35,603 bases of DNA, taken from assembly GCA_020348385.1 (NCBI GenBank), contig CP070750.1, forward strand, positions 577,143 through 612,745, written 5' to 3'. Shown here in pieces: positions 8,835 through 17,780 of this stretch. Below the pieces are notes generated by a model. The model was given only the letters and a program-made list of their open reading frames with translations. It was not told where the DNA came from and made no database searches. Made by a program: the position numbers and the translations under genes. The stretch is from Candidatus Aminicenantota bacterium. Lineage in GTDB: Bacteria > Acidobacteriota > Aminicenantia > Aminicenantales > Aminicenantaceae. Position 1 is the stretch's first letter. The number at the start of each line of letters is the position of its first letter.

Positions 8835-9872
8835 TCATTTTCGAGTAGGCAGGTATTTCTTAGGGAATTTCGCTACCACAGTATACTTCGGGTCGACGAC
8901 ATTTCCGATGCGTGCCCTGCCGACTTGAGAGACCAACTGCAGCGCATCCCAGCGGTCATAGCCATAATCTTGCACAAGCCAATTTATCAACTCAACATGA
9001 GCTGACCTGAACGCATCGATAACAGGCCTGGTGCTGCTTGCGACCATGATATAGTCATCGTCCTCGAACCTAGGCCAGTTTATGGCTTTTCCTTTGATGA
9101 CATCGACTTTGACCGTGACATCCATAGAACATTCCAAGCCAGTCCCGCAGATTTCTCCATCTCCTTGGGCTGCATGTCCATCACCAAGCATAAACAGCGC
9201 TCCCTCGACGAAAACGGGAAAATACAGGGTAGTTCCTTCCTTCGTCTCAACACAGTCCATGTTACCGCCGTGTTCGGCAGGTGTTAGGGAAATAACGGCC
9301 TCCCCAAAGTTGGGCGCAACTCCGACCGTGCCCAAAAATGGTTGTAGAGGGATTTCTACTTTTCCTATCTTGCTTTCAGGAAAATCCAATATGCCCACAT
9401 CCCGATTAAAATCCAACTTCCATATGTACGTCTTTTCAGGCAGAGGATCTGTCAGCATGGCCGTGTAGCTTTCCCCAGTCAGAACGCCAAAATGGGGGAG
9501 ATGCGTTGAAACCGCGTAATCTCTGTTGGGCCGTACTTTTAATAGATGAATCGCAAGGGTATCTCCCGGCTCAGCACCCTCCACAAAAAAAGGTCCGGTC
9601 TGGTGGTTCACCTTGGGTAGATGAACAATCTCACTCGCCTTTTGATCACTGCTTGAGATGGAGTTGCCGAATGCATCCAAAGTGCTCGTTATAAGAGTAT
9701 CCCCAGGTTTAAGTTTTAAAACAGGTTCATGCTTAGCGTCGTAAGTGAAGTAATATTTCGTGGGTTTGAAGTGGTGAGTATTCTGAGCAAACAATGTGCC
9801 AGCGCTGCATATGATTATCGCTAGACTCAAAATAATAAAATACCTTTTTTTTGTTACGCCTGATAGTTTCAT
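8835..9872 (-). CDS. Secreted acetamidase/formamidase family protein
   Basis: The ATG at 9872 has GGAGAGG just upstream and is preferred over a TTG four codons earlier. The 345-residue product begins with an export signal ending near LFA|Q (about residue 25). The mature part matches the FmdA/AmdA fold in phrases and order: 'KPGDTLI', 'GGNMDCVETKEGTTLYFPV', 'EGALFMLGDGHAAQGDGEICGTGLE', 'DYGYDRWDALQLVSQVGRARIGNVVDPKYTVVAKFPK'. Family members hydrolyse formamide or short amides to acid and ammonia. Export is less usual than the cytoplasmic enzymes, so the substrate may differ. It lies 29 bp downstream of the FabH-like gene on the same strand and may be cotranscribed. Confidence 0.85.
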   Translation of the reverse strand: MKLSGVTKKRYFIILSLAIIICSAGTLFAQNTHHFKPTKYYFTYDAKHEPVLKLKPGDTLITSTLDAFGNSISSSDQKASEIVHLPKVNHQTGPFFVEGAEPGDTLAIHLLKVRPNRDYAVSTHLPHFGVLTGESYTAMLTDPLPEKTYIWKLDFNRDVGILDFPESKIGKVEIPLQPFLGTVGVAPNFGEAVISLTPAEHGGNMDCVETKEGTTLYFPVFVEGALFMLGDGHAAQGDGEICGTGLECSMDVTVKVDVIKGKAINWPRFEDDDYIMVASSTRPVIDAFRSAHVELINWLVQDYGYDRWDALQLVSQVGRARIGNVVDPKYTVVAKFPKKYLPTRK

Positions 9873-9901
9873 TGTCCTCTCCAAATCAGATAATTTATAC
9901 T

Positions 9902-10930
9902 TCAGTATTCAAAAACGATCGCTCCTGCACTGTATCCTCCAGCGATCGCTGTTAAGCCGACCAAGTCCCCAGGATTTATTTTCAGGTTATCGACTTCGCC
10001 TCGGATTGCCATATCCAGACTTATCGCTACCGAAGCACCGGACGTGTTCCCGATCGAATGAATGACCCGACATACTTTTTCTTCGGGAACCCCTAATTTT
10101 TTAATCAGGCCATCGGCGATCCTCAGGTTTGCTTGATGCGGGATGATAACATCCAGATCTTCAAGCTCATAGGGGCTTAGATCTAAGGCCTTGTGAAGGA
10201 CCTCTGCCATCCCATTTACTGCCCTTTTCAAAACGTGAGGCCCGCCAGGCATATGGATCATGTCGCGTGGCACATACTCTTTTCCTTGGCTTTTTATCCT
10301 TTCCTGGGGAGGGGCAGCATCTGCGTTTTTGATATAGATGTGGTCAGAATAATCAGAAATTAAGCAAGGGGAGCTGCAGATCCCCCCTTCATCACTGGCT
10401 TGCAACACGGCAGCGCCTGCGCCATCGGCAAAAAGGACGGCGGTGCTGGGATCGCCAAAATCGACAACTCTGGAAAGGGTCTCTGAGGAAACGACAAGGA
10501 TATTCGAATAAATCTCAGACCTTATAAGGGCATAGGCAACGGCCAAGGCATAAACAAAGCCTGCACAGGCGGTGTTCAACGGAAAACCTCCTACGCCATC
10601 AGCCCCGATCATGTGACCCACCGTGCATGCCAAGTTGGGGATGTCTCTTGTCGGGGTAAAGCTGGAGGCAACGATAAAATCGAGATTGGCAGCTTTCATC
10701 CCTGCAGCTTCCAAGGCCTTCTGGGAAGCTTCGGCGGCCATCATCTCTGTGTCTTCAGATTCGACAAAACACCGCGTTTTTATGCCCGTCACTTTTTCCA
10801 CCCACTGGGTGAAAGGCATGGCGGCTCTTTCGGGATCGAAATTGCTGACCATGTTCTCGATCTTTTCGTTCGAAATTTTTTGTTTGGGCAAATACGAGCC
10901 AGTGCCGACGATTTTTGCACATTTGGACAT
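9902..10930 (-). CDS. 3-oxoacyl-ACP synthase III (FabH-like) family protein
   Basis: The start is supported by AGGAG seven bases ahead of the ATG. The 342-residue protein has the thiolase-fold catalytic triad of KAS III: Cys122 (NTACAGFVYAL), His265 (IPHQANLRI) and Asn295 (GNTSGAS). It also has the C-terminal 'AIAGGYSAGAIVFEY', comparable to GGGFTWGA in FabH. An insertion near residues 29-43 ('NFDPERAAMPFTQW') makes it a little longer than standard FabH (about 320). Likely condenses an acyl-CoA or acyl-ACP starter with malonyl-ACP. With no other fatty-acid genes nearby, and a secreted amidase downstream, it may be a specialised KAS III-like enzyme rather than the housekeeping one. Confidence 0.85.
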   Translation of the reverse strand: MSKCAKIVGTGSYLPKQKISNEKIENMVSNFDPERAAMPFTQWVEKVTGIKTRCFVESEDTEMMAAEASQKALEAAGMKAANLDFIVASSFTPTRDIPNLACTVGHMIGADGVGGFPLNTACAGFVYALAVAYALIRSEIYSNILVVSSETLSRVVDFGDPSTAVLFADGAGAAVLQASDEGGICSSPCLISDYSDHIYIKNADAAPPQERIKSQGKEYVPRDMIHMPGGPHVLKRAVNGMAEVLHKALDLSPYELEDLDVIIPHQANLRIADGLIKKLGVPEEKVCRVIHSIGNTSGASVAISLDMAIRGEVDNLKINPGDLVGLTAIAGGYSAGAIVFEY

Positions 10931-11176
10931 GTAACGACTCCTTATAATAGATGTTTAGGACGGATCGGTTTCCAAGCCATTGCTGTTTCTGCATAATCGA
11001 TACGGTAATACAAACAGACCAGTCATGTCAAAATTACCCCCAAGCAGACTGACTGTTTTGTTCTTCCGGATAATTGAATTTTTAGAGTGGCAGTCTTATG
11101 GACTTCCCGATTTGTCTATGATCTGGTGAGATAGAGAATCTTGCCCGTGAATCGTATGGAAGCCGCTAGAAACTCA

Positions 11177-14100
11177 TCATCGCCAATCTCCTGAGGCAAC
11201 AAAGCCAGCCCAGTAGAATGGGTGGGTACTTTTTCGTCTTTTACGCAGTTCTCGGAGTAGTTCGAGGGATGCTTCATAGACAGACTCGGCCATATCCAAA
11301 CCTTCACGGAAACGTGCTTTGTAGAGCTCTCTCATCCACTTCCGCGATATTTCATCTTCTACAGGCCACAAACTTGTGATCAATGTCTGGGCCCCGGCAA
11401 TACGGAAAGCCCTTCGAAGTCCGAAAACTCCTTCACCAGCCTTAATTTGTCCAACGCCTGTGTCACAAGCAGAAAGGACAACCAAATCAACCCCGGACAG
11501 ATCGAGCGTCGCCACTTCTTCGGCCGTTAGGATTCCGTCCTCCTCTTCCGCTCCGGCGGCCTCTCTGTGGTTTGCTCCTGCCAGTGCCAATCCAGTCAAA
11601 AGGAGGGGATTTTCACCGGTGACGGGCGGGAGATCTCCAGACTCTACGATGTCAGACTCTATCTGTTTGTCCAAACGTGCCAGAGCTGAGGGGCAGTTGT
11701 TTTCGAGGAAAAAACCGTGGGTAGCAAGGTGCAGGATCTTTTTTCCAGGGGCGGCCATTTTGAATTCCCATTCGTTTGCCATGGCCCCGGTTAGCTTTAA
11801 AACAGCTCCCTCTCTTTTTCGACTTTTATGACTTTTCTTCCAGATCGGCGCAACTTCATTTATTTCTTTGTGAGTTGCCGGGAGAGGTTTGAAATGTAAG
11901 GTCTTAAAATCTCCGCATCCCGAACGCATCCCCCGGAATCGAAAAGCGGATTTGACCTTGGCGAATAATCCCTGCTTAGGCTTACTTTCAAGAGACAAGG
12001 AGGCGAACAACGAAGTTTCATCAAAGGTCGGATCTCCTAAAGCCAATAATCCTTCTCCATGAGTTGTGGAATCCCTCGAAGATAGGAGATCGCGCTCAGC
12101 AGACAAATAATGGAGGAGAGGCCCTTTTTCGATCAAATAATCTTTTGAACCAACGGGGAGGGCAGCGAAGTTAACGGTTTGAAGAGATCCGTCCGGGACC
12201 ACTAAAACACGGTTGGCTTCGCCAAGATGAGGGGCAATCGGATCCCACACTTTGCGGCGGAGAGCTTCTCCTGAGGTTCTGTAAGCCTCATCAGATTCCT
12301 TTGCAGTTCGTCCAGGGATCCTGGTTCCCTGTGCAACCTCCTGTCCCCAATCGAAGATGAAGGATTCGATATCGTCGGCCCTTCCAAGGGGAATGACCGT
12401 GGGGTTATTGTCGTTCGATCGAAGGACAAAGGCCAAATAGGACGGTATCTGTTCCGGCTTATAGGATCGGCTTTGTTCTCCTCCCTGTATATCAGAGGGA
12501 ATTTGGTAATGAGTGTAGCGGACAAAAGCCACAAGGGCGAATCCCGGCGAAAGGGCCGATTTGATCTCAGCAAGATAAGAATCAGGCTGGCTTAACTCTT
12601 CCCTGAAGGTCGAACTCGCTTCGGCAAGCGCGCGTTCGGCCTCCTCCTTGTCTTTCCTTGTCTTTTGGAGGAGCTCTTGATAACTCTCGACTGGATCGCA
12701 AGGGGAGGGACCACGGACAACGAGATTGGCTAGGCGGCGACGTGCCGAAATGACAGATTCAGTCAATGCCGCAATTTCCGGATTCGCTTCTTCGGCAACG
12801 GCGCGGTTCCTTGCTGCCAATTCATCGAAAAGAAGTGCACGCGACCGGATTAAGGCATCCCAGACTTTGCCCTCGGTTCCCTCGAGACCTTTGGGATTTG
12901 CAGCGGCCAAAGAGAGACTGATGTTGAGGCCATGGCCTGTGGATTCCACAGAGAGATAGGCGAGGGCCTGGCGCTCTGATAGCGATCGGATCCCCTGTTG
13001 GGCGCGGTCTCTGGCAATATCGCCGGCGCTCAGTGCCTGTTGGAGTGCTGACGCCTCCTGCCCGTCACACCAGGAATACAAAGCGGACTCATGAAATATC
13101 GATGCCATGTACGGGTGATCCTGACCGAAAGCGCCTTCCATGATATCTTGAGCTCGTTTTATCGTGCTGATCGCCTTTTTCACGTCACCCGTTGTTTGGT
13201 GGGCTCCGGAAAGATGCATCAGAGTCAAACCCAACACAGGGTGGTCGAATCCTCGATCTTTTTCCTGATTAGCAAGGGCGCGCTCCAGGACCTTTTTTGC
13301 CATGTCATAGTTTCCCGATTTGATAAGTCGATCGGAGTAATTGATTAGGTAGCAAGCCAATTCTGCAGCTTCAGGACCATAAGCTTTCTCCTGGATATCC
13401 ATAGCCCTTCGGATACATGATTCTGCTCTGGCATGGTCGCCCAGCTCAGCGTATGCGTTGGATAGATTGTTTAAAGTGCTGGCGATTTCTGGGTCATCGG
13501 CTTCCAATAAGTTTTCTTTAATAGCAAGGCTTCGCTCGAGCATCATTTTGCCCCTCTCATAATCCCCCAATTCCCTCAGTGCGATTCCCAATTGGCTAAG
13601 GCACCTGGAAACCCACAGGTGGTCAGGACCGTGAATTTTTTCTCTGATCGAAAGTGCCCGCTCATGGTATCGCACCGCTTCTGGATAGTCGCCTAGCTCG
13701 GCTAATAATTCCCCCATATTTGACAGAGTCAAGGCGAGGTTAGGATGCTCGGGGCCGAGTGTTCTCTCTTGTACAGATAATGCGCGTTCATAAAAGGCTT
13801 TCGCTCCCTCATAATCTCCCATCATTTTAGAAACAACTCCCATATTGATGAGAAATGGATACGTTTGCTGATGGCCGGGGCCGAAAACTTCCTCTTTAAT
13901 TGCCAATCCGCGCTCAAAATAGTGCTTCGCTTCAGACGGTCGCCCCGTCTGCTTGAGAAGGATTCCGATCCTGTTGAGAGAATCGGTTATGTTTGGATGC
14001 TCTGGTCCGAAGATCTTCTCACGGAGGGCGAGGCTGCGCCCGAGCATCTCTCGTGATTTTTCAAACTCCCTTGCATCCCTAAGAATTGATCCGAGGTCCG

Positions 14101-16363
14101 AGAGGCTGGCAGCCACCTCAGGACTTTCTGGTCCAGCGACTTTTTTCCTGATCTCCAGAGCGCGTTCGATGTAGGGAATCGCTTTTGCGTATTCGCCCAT
14201 TCGAGAGTACGCATACCCTATGTTTGTCAGACTGTGGGCCACATCCAAATGCCCAGGGCCCAATGATTTTTCCAGGATGGAAATAGACCGTTCCAAGAGA
14301 GGTATCGCTTCGGCATGAGCACCCATATTACGAGTAGCGCACCCCAAGTTGTCCAGAATACGACCGACTTCTTCGTGTTCGGGACCGAAAGTTTTTTCTT
14401 TGATCGTCAGGGCACGTTCAAGGTGGGGGATTGCTGTATCATAATCTTCCATTTTTTCCAGTGTAATCCCAAGATTATGTAGACTATCGGCGACGCTTGG
14501 ATGGTCCGGGCCCAGTGTTTTCTCCAAAATGGATAAGGAACGTTCCAAGTAGGAGATAGCTTCGTCATAAGCGCCATTATTGCTCAAAGTGGCCCCCAGG
14601 CTGTTCAGGAGTAAACCAACGTCTTTGTGTTCAGGACCAAGGACTTTCTCTTTAATGGCCACAGCGCGATCGAAATATATCTTGCTTTCAGCCCGTTGCC
14701 CGGATTCCGCGAATAAAACGCCAATTTCGACTAGGCTGTCAACAACACTTTTGTGTTCGAACCCATAGGCGTTTTCCCTTATGGCCAAAACACGTTTCTC
14801 ATAATGTATCGCTTTGTCATAGTTGCCCATTTTGCGATGTGTAATTCCCAGATTGCGCAGGCCTATTAAGATACGCAGATGGTCAGGCCCATAAACTTTT
14901 TCCAGGATGGATGCAGCGCGTTTCAAAAAAGGGATCGCTCCGGTATAATCGCCTAGATTGCTTGTCAAAGCTCCAATACTACCCAGTGTACGGCCTAAAT
15001 CCTGATGATCGGGATCTAGATTTTTCTCTTTGATGACTAAAGCACGTTCATAATACGACTTCGCTTCAGACTGATTACCAGAACGCCAATAAACTGATCC
15101 AATATGTTCGAGGGATTGGGCTGTGCTCGGATGATCCTGCCCATTTGCTTTTTCCCTTATGGCTAAAACGCGTTTTAGATAATGAATGGCTTGGTCAAAA
15201 TCCCTCATTTTTGTGAGTGTAATCCCCAGGTTGCCCAGGTTTATTACTATGTTTATGTCATCAGGACCATAGGTCTTTTCTAGAATAGCCAAAGATCGTT
15301 CCAAGATGGGTATCGCTTCGTCATAGTTCCCTAAGTTGCTTAGCGCCCCGCCTACAGAACACAAAGTGTTGCCGAATTCTGGATGATCAGGCCCTAATGT
15401 TTTCTTCTGAATGGCTAAAACACGTTTTAGATATTGTATCGCTTGGTCAAAATCGCCTTTTTTGTTATGCGTGTTCCCCAGGTTGCGCAGATTTGTTACG
15501 ATGCTCTTGTCGTCAGGGTCACAGGTCTTTTCCAGAATAGCTAAGGATCGTTCCAAGATAGGAATGGCTTCGGCATAGTTCCCCAAGTTGCTAATTGCTC
15601 CACCTACAGAACACAGGGTCTTGCCATATTCGGGATGATCAGGCCCTAAAGATTTCTCCTGAATCGCCAGTGCACGCTCATAATAGGGCTTGGCATCGGC
15701 CATTTTACCTAAGCCCCAATAAACAGATCCGATATCTTTAAGAGTTTGTGCCGTGCTCAGATGTTCCTGTCCGAATTCTTTTTCCTGGATCTTAAGCGCT
15801 TTTTGGAGAAGTTCGAGTGCTCTTTTATAATCTTTTGTATCGCGTTTTATGGATCCTAAATTGATCAAGGTTTCGGCCACTTCGATGTGGTTGGGGCCGA
15901 ATGCATTCTCGTTTATCGCCAGGGCTTGTTCTAAAAGTTTCTGAGCTTCATCGTCCTCATTAATGGACATATACAGGAGAGCGAAATTGTTCATGCTTTT
16001 GGCCACGTCTGGGTGTTCTGGTCCTGACAGTTTTTTGCGGATTGAGATGGCTTGCTCGATCAAAGCTCGAGATTCGTCTCCCACCTTCTTCTCTAAGTTA
16101 ACAACGCATTCAGCCAATACGTCGAGAACTTGAGCTGCTTCTATTGAGTCAGCTCCTTGCTTTGCCTCTACTTCTCTCAGTATTTCTCGCGCCATTTCTT
16201 CTGCTTCGGTGTAGTTTTTGTCTTTTATTAGCGCTTTGGCTTTGTCGAGTTTTTGGAGCGCTGGATCATCTTTTACATGGGGAGCCTCTGATTGCACTTG
16301 AAATGCCAGACTAAATGCCGCTATGAATAGAAAAAGCAAGAGTGATTTGATGACCCTTGGCAT
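11177..16363 (-). CDS. Exported giant TPR (about 24 repeats)-CHAT domain protein
   Basis: The 1728-residue product starts with a signal-like segment (basic MPRVIK, hydrophobic 7-22), then a kinesin-light-chain-type TPR array. I count 24 repeats of 42 residues from about residue 105 to 1112, each carrying the 'ALAIxEKxxGPDHPxxxxxLxNLG' pattern. A helical linker follows, and the last 400 or so residues are a CHAT domain of the caspase-like clan. The dyad is intact: His1549 in LATHGFF and Cys1633 in LSACDTG. The usual 'GEGVFGLRRAFRIAGA' and closing 'HPFYWAGFVASG' are also present. It should be an active cysteine peptidase, probably periplasmic, with the TPR array binding partners. GGAGG precedes the ATG. 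It is the third gene of an operon with a sigma and an anti-sigma factor. Confidence 0.9.
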   Translation of the reverse strand: MPRVIKSLLLFLFIAAFSLAFQVQSEAPHVKDDPALQKLDKAKALIKDKNYTEAEEMAREILREVEAKQGADSIEAAQVLDVLAECVVNLEKKVGDESRALIEQAISIRKKLSGPEHPDVAKSMNNFALLYMSINEDDEAQKLLEQALAINENAFGPNHIEVAETLINLGSIKRDTKDYKRALELLQKALKIQEKEFGQEHLSTAQTLKDIGSVYWGLGKMADAKPYYERALAIQEKSLGPDHPEYGKTLCSVGGAISNLGNYAEAIPILERSLAILEKTCDPDDKSIVTNLRNLGNTHNKKGDFDQAIQYLKRVLAIQKKTLGPDHPEFGNTLCSVGGALSNLGNYDEAIPILERSLAILEKTYGPDDINIVINLGNLGITLTKMRDFDQAIHYLKRVLAIREKANGQDHPSTAQSLEHIGSVYWRSGNQSEAKSYYERALVIKEKNLDPDHQDLGRTLGSIGALTSNLGDYTGAIPFLKRAASILEKVYGPDHLRILIGLRNLGITHRKMGNYDKAIHYEKRVLAIRENAYGFEHKSVVDSLVEIGVLFAESGQRAESKIYFDRAVAIKEKVLGPEHKDVGLLLNSLGATLSNNGAYDEAISYLERSLSILEKTLGPDHPSVADSLHNLGITLEKMEDYDTAIPHLERALTIKEKTFGPEHEEVGRILDNLGCATRNMGAHAEAIPLLERSISILEKSLGPGHLDVAHSLTNIGYAYSRMGEYAKAIPYIERALEIRKKVAGPESPEVAASLSDLGSILRDAREFEKSREMLGRSLALREKIFGPEHPNITDSLNRIGILLKQTGRPSEAKHYFERGLAIKEEVFGPGHQQTYPFLINMGVVSKMMGDYEGAKAFYERALSVQERTLGPEHPNLALTLSNMGELLAELGDYPEAVRYHERALSIREKIHGPDHLWVSRCLSQLGIALRELGDYERGKMMLERSLAIKENLLEADDPEIASTLNNLSNAYAELGDHARAESCIRRAMDIQEKAYGPEAAELACYLINYSDRLIKSGNYDMAKKVLERALANQEKDRGFDHPVLGLTLMHLSGAHQTTGDVKKAISTIKRAQDIMEGAFGQDHPYMASIFHESALYSWCDGQEASALQQALSAGDIARDRAQQGIRSLSERQALAYLSVESTGHGLNISLSLAAANPKGLEGTEGKVWDALIRSRALLFDELAARNRAVAEEANPEIAALTESVISARRRLANLVVRGPSPCDPVESYQELLQKTRKDKEEAERALAEASSTFREELSQPDSYLAEIKSALSPGFALVAFVRYTHYQIPSDIQGGEQSRSYKPEQIPSYLAFVLRSNDNNPTVIPLGRADDIESFIFDWGQEVAQGTRIPGRTAKESDEAYRTSGEALRRKVWDPIAPHLGEANRVLVVPDGSLQTVNFAALPVGSKDYLIEKGPLLHYLSAERDLLSSRDSTTHGEGLLALGDPTFDETSLFASLSLESKPKQGLFAKVKSAFRFRGMRSGCGDFKTLHFKPLPATHKEINEVAPIWKKSHKSRKREGAVLKLTGAMANEWEFKMAAPGKKILHLATHGFFLENNCPSALARLDKQIESDIVESGDLPPVTGENPLLLTGLALAGANHREAAGAEEEDGILTAEEVATLDLSGVDLVVLSACDTGVGQIKAGEGVFGLRRAFRIAGAQTLITSLWPVEDEISRKWMRELYKARFREGLDMAESVYEASLELLRELRKRRKSTHPFYWAGFVASGDWR

Positions 16364-16405
16364 CGCCTTCCCTCCTACATAGAATCTAGGGAGATTGGGG
16401 AGCAG

Positions 16406-17032
16406 TCAATTTCTGATTTTGAATGGGATCATCTGAGACTTCAACCGGCCCCCCTCAACCGATTGGGCTTCGACCTGCCAATAATAGGTGCGTCCTCGAA
16501 TGAGCGTTTCATTTATAGAATCGGGAAGGACTGCTTTTGTTTCCTGCACGGCTCCTTCCCACACGAGGTCTCCGGTTTCGGTTAATATTTTCACTTCATA
16601 CAGGTCGACTCCGGCGACAGGTTTCCATTTAAGCTCGCTCAGAGTCGATACTTCCCCGACAGGGGATAGCACCAGGATGGATACGTCATCATGGCCCCGG
16701 AGCCGCTCTATTTTTTCCCCTGGGCTCTGGAACCAGACTATAACGTAAGCTATGATCATAATAGCCAGCACACCTGCTGTTGCGAGTGCCCATTTCCTTC
16801 GAAAAAAGCTACTAGGAACTTTGCTTTTATCATTGTGAAATTTGACCTGCTTTGAGGGAGCTAATTTCCCTTCCCGGATCATACTTGTAATCGGGGCTGT
16901 TTCATACAGACTCTGAAAACAGTCCTTACACTCGATCAAATGATTCTCGAACTGCCGCCTCTCTTCCTCTGACAGAAGGCCGAGTTCGTAACCGCCGATA
17001 AGCCTCCCAATGTTTTGATCAATACAGCTCAT
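16406..17032 (-). CDS. Zinc-finger membrane anti-sigma factor with FN3-like periplasmic domain
   Basis: The ATG at 17032 overlaps the sigma-gene stop (ATGA), which points to translational coupling; an upstream extension in this frame would lie inside the sigma gene. The 208-residue product has a ZAS-type motif His31-x3-Cys35-x2-Cys38 within a helical anti-sigma domain (1-45), a linker, one membrane segment (about 81-101) and an outer domain (about 115-208). The outer domain's 'LKWKPVAGVDLYEVKI' and 'GRTYYWQVEAQS' are typical of fibronectin-III-like folds. It should hold the ECF factor at the membrane until a signal releases it. The nearby exported CHAT peptidase is a possible actor on its outer domain (inference). 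Confidence 0.88.
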   Translation of the reverse strand: MSCIDQNIGRLIGGYELGLLSEEERRQFENHLIECKDCFQSLYETAPITSMIREGKLAPSKQVKFHNDKSKVPSSFFRRKWALATAGVLAIMIIAYVIVWFQSPGEKIERLRGHDDVSILVLSPVGEVSTLSELKWKPVAGVDLYEVKILTETGDLVWEGAVQETKAVLPDSINETLIRGRTYYWQVEAQSVEGGRLKSQMIPFKIRN

Positions 17033-17622
17033 ATCTCCACTCCAAACTTGTCCCTTAAAATTTTCATCAGACTCTGACGAGCACGATAGATACGTGTGTA
17101 GACCGTTGTCATAGGAATGTCCCCGAGTTCCCTCTGGATTTCTTCCCTTGATAATCCCTGCTGTAGGAGTTTCAGGACCTTGCCCCAAGTTCCGTTCTCG
17201 GCTGCGCATATGTCAATGGCATCCCGGAGGATTCTTCCCAGTTCCTTTTCTTCAAGGAGGAGTTCAGGAATGTCCGCTGTGGGATTTTTAAGAGAATTCA
17301 AAACCTTTGGACCTGAAACGTGAATTTCTTTTCTAAGTTTCTTCCGACGATAGGTATCCCCGAGTTTATTCCTGAGGATTTGGAATATGAAAGGCATGAG
17401 ATGATCGGGGGCTCGAACCGAAGTTCTTTTTTCCCATAGAGTGCTCAATGTCTGCTGCACAACATCCTCCACTTCTTCCCGATGTAATCTTTTTTTTGCG
17501 AGTTGGACAATTTTTTTCCGAATCGGACCGAAGGCATCGTCAAAGGAATCAAGATCATCTGTCTGCAGCAGGATGTAAAGTTTTTCGATGGTTGTCCTTT
17601 GTTCTTTGCTCCCTGTTTGCAA
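17029..17622 (-). CDS. ECF-type RNA polymerase sigma factor
   Basis: The 197-residue protein has sigma region 2 (about 27-95: 'REEVEDVVQQTLSTLWEKR' and 'PFIFQILRNKLGDTYRRKK') and region 4 (about 150-190: 'LLQQGLSREEIQRELGDIPMTTVYTRIYRARQSLMKIL') with nothing between but a linker, as in ECF factors. The start is a TTG with AGGA close ahead; an in-frame stop lies upstream and no ATG precedes region 2, so TTG is the best choice. It overlaps the anti-sigma gene by 4 bp and is driven by a consensus promoter. Confidence 0.88.
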   Translation of the reverse strand: MQTGSKEQRTTIEKLYILLQTDDLDSFDDAFGPIRKKIVQLAKKRLHREEVEDVVQQTLSTLWEKRTSVRAPDHLMPFIFQILRNKLGDTYRRKKLRKEIHVSGPKVLNSLKNPTADIPELLLEEKELGRILRDAIDICAAENGTWGKVLKLLQQGLSREEIQRELGDIPMTTVYTRIYRARQSLMKILRDKFGVEI

Positions 17623-17681
17623 AATTCCTGCTTCTTGCCGTAGTAATCCTGGCGGCTGGTTATCAATGTTTGATGGGGCAA

Positions 17682-17709
17682 ATTATACATTTTCAATCAT
17701 TTTTGTCAA
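17682..17709 (-). promoter_or_regulatory. Perfect consensus promoter of the sigma/anti-sigma/CHAT operon
   Basis: On the minus strand, TTGACA (17709-17704) and TATAAT (17687-17682) are separated by 16 bp. Transcription would start near 17675, about 53 bases ahead of the TTG start. Housekeeping-type boxes, rather than a typical ECF promoter, suggest constant expression instead of classical self-activation. Confidence 0.75.
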
Positions 17710-17780
17710 TTGGTTTACACGCTTTTTGTATCTCTTTCCCTCCTGCTCATCAAAGGTAAGAGAAATGGGTATTCCTATTA

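Noticed and set aside
11116..11307. 63-codon minus-strand frame at the end of the TPR-CHAT gene
   Set aside because: It lies mostly inside the CHAT coding region in another frame and shows no own signals.
11177..16363. Regularly spaced repeated DNA that might suggest a CRISPR-like array
   Set aside because: The period is 126 bp and in frame, coding for 42-residue TPR units with divergent sequence; there are no spacers.
11177..17622. Type III-E CRISPR (Craspase) locus
   Set aside because: TPR-CHAT and sigma factor are present, but there is no gRAMP effector, no Csx30/Csx31 and no CRISPR array, and the TPR-CHAT protein has an export signal.
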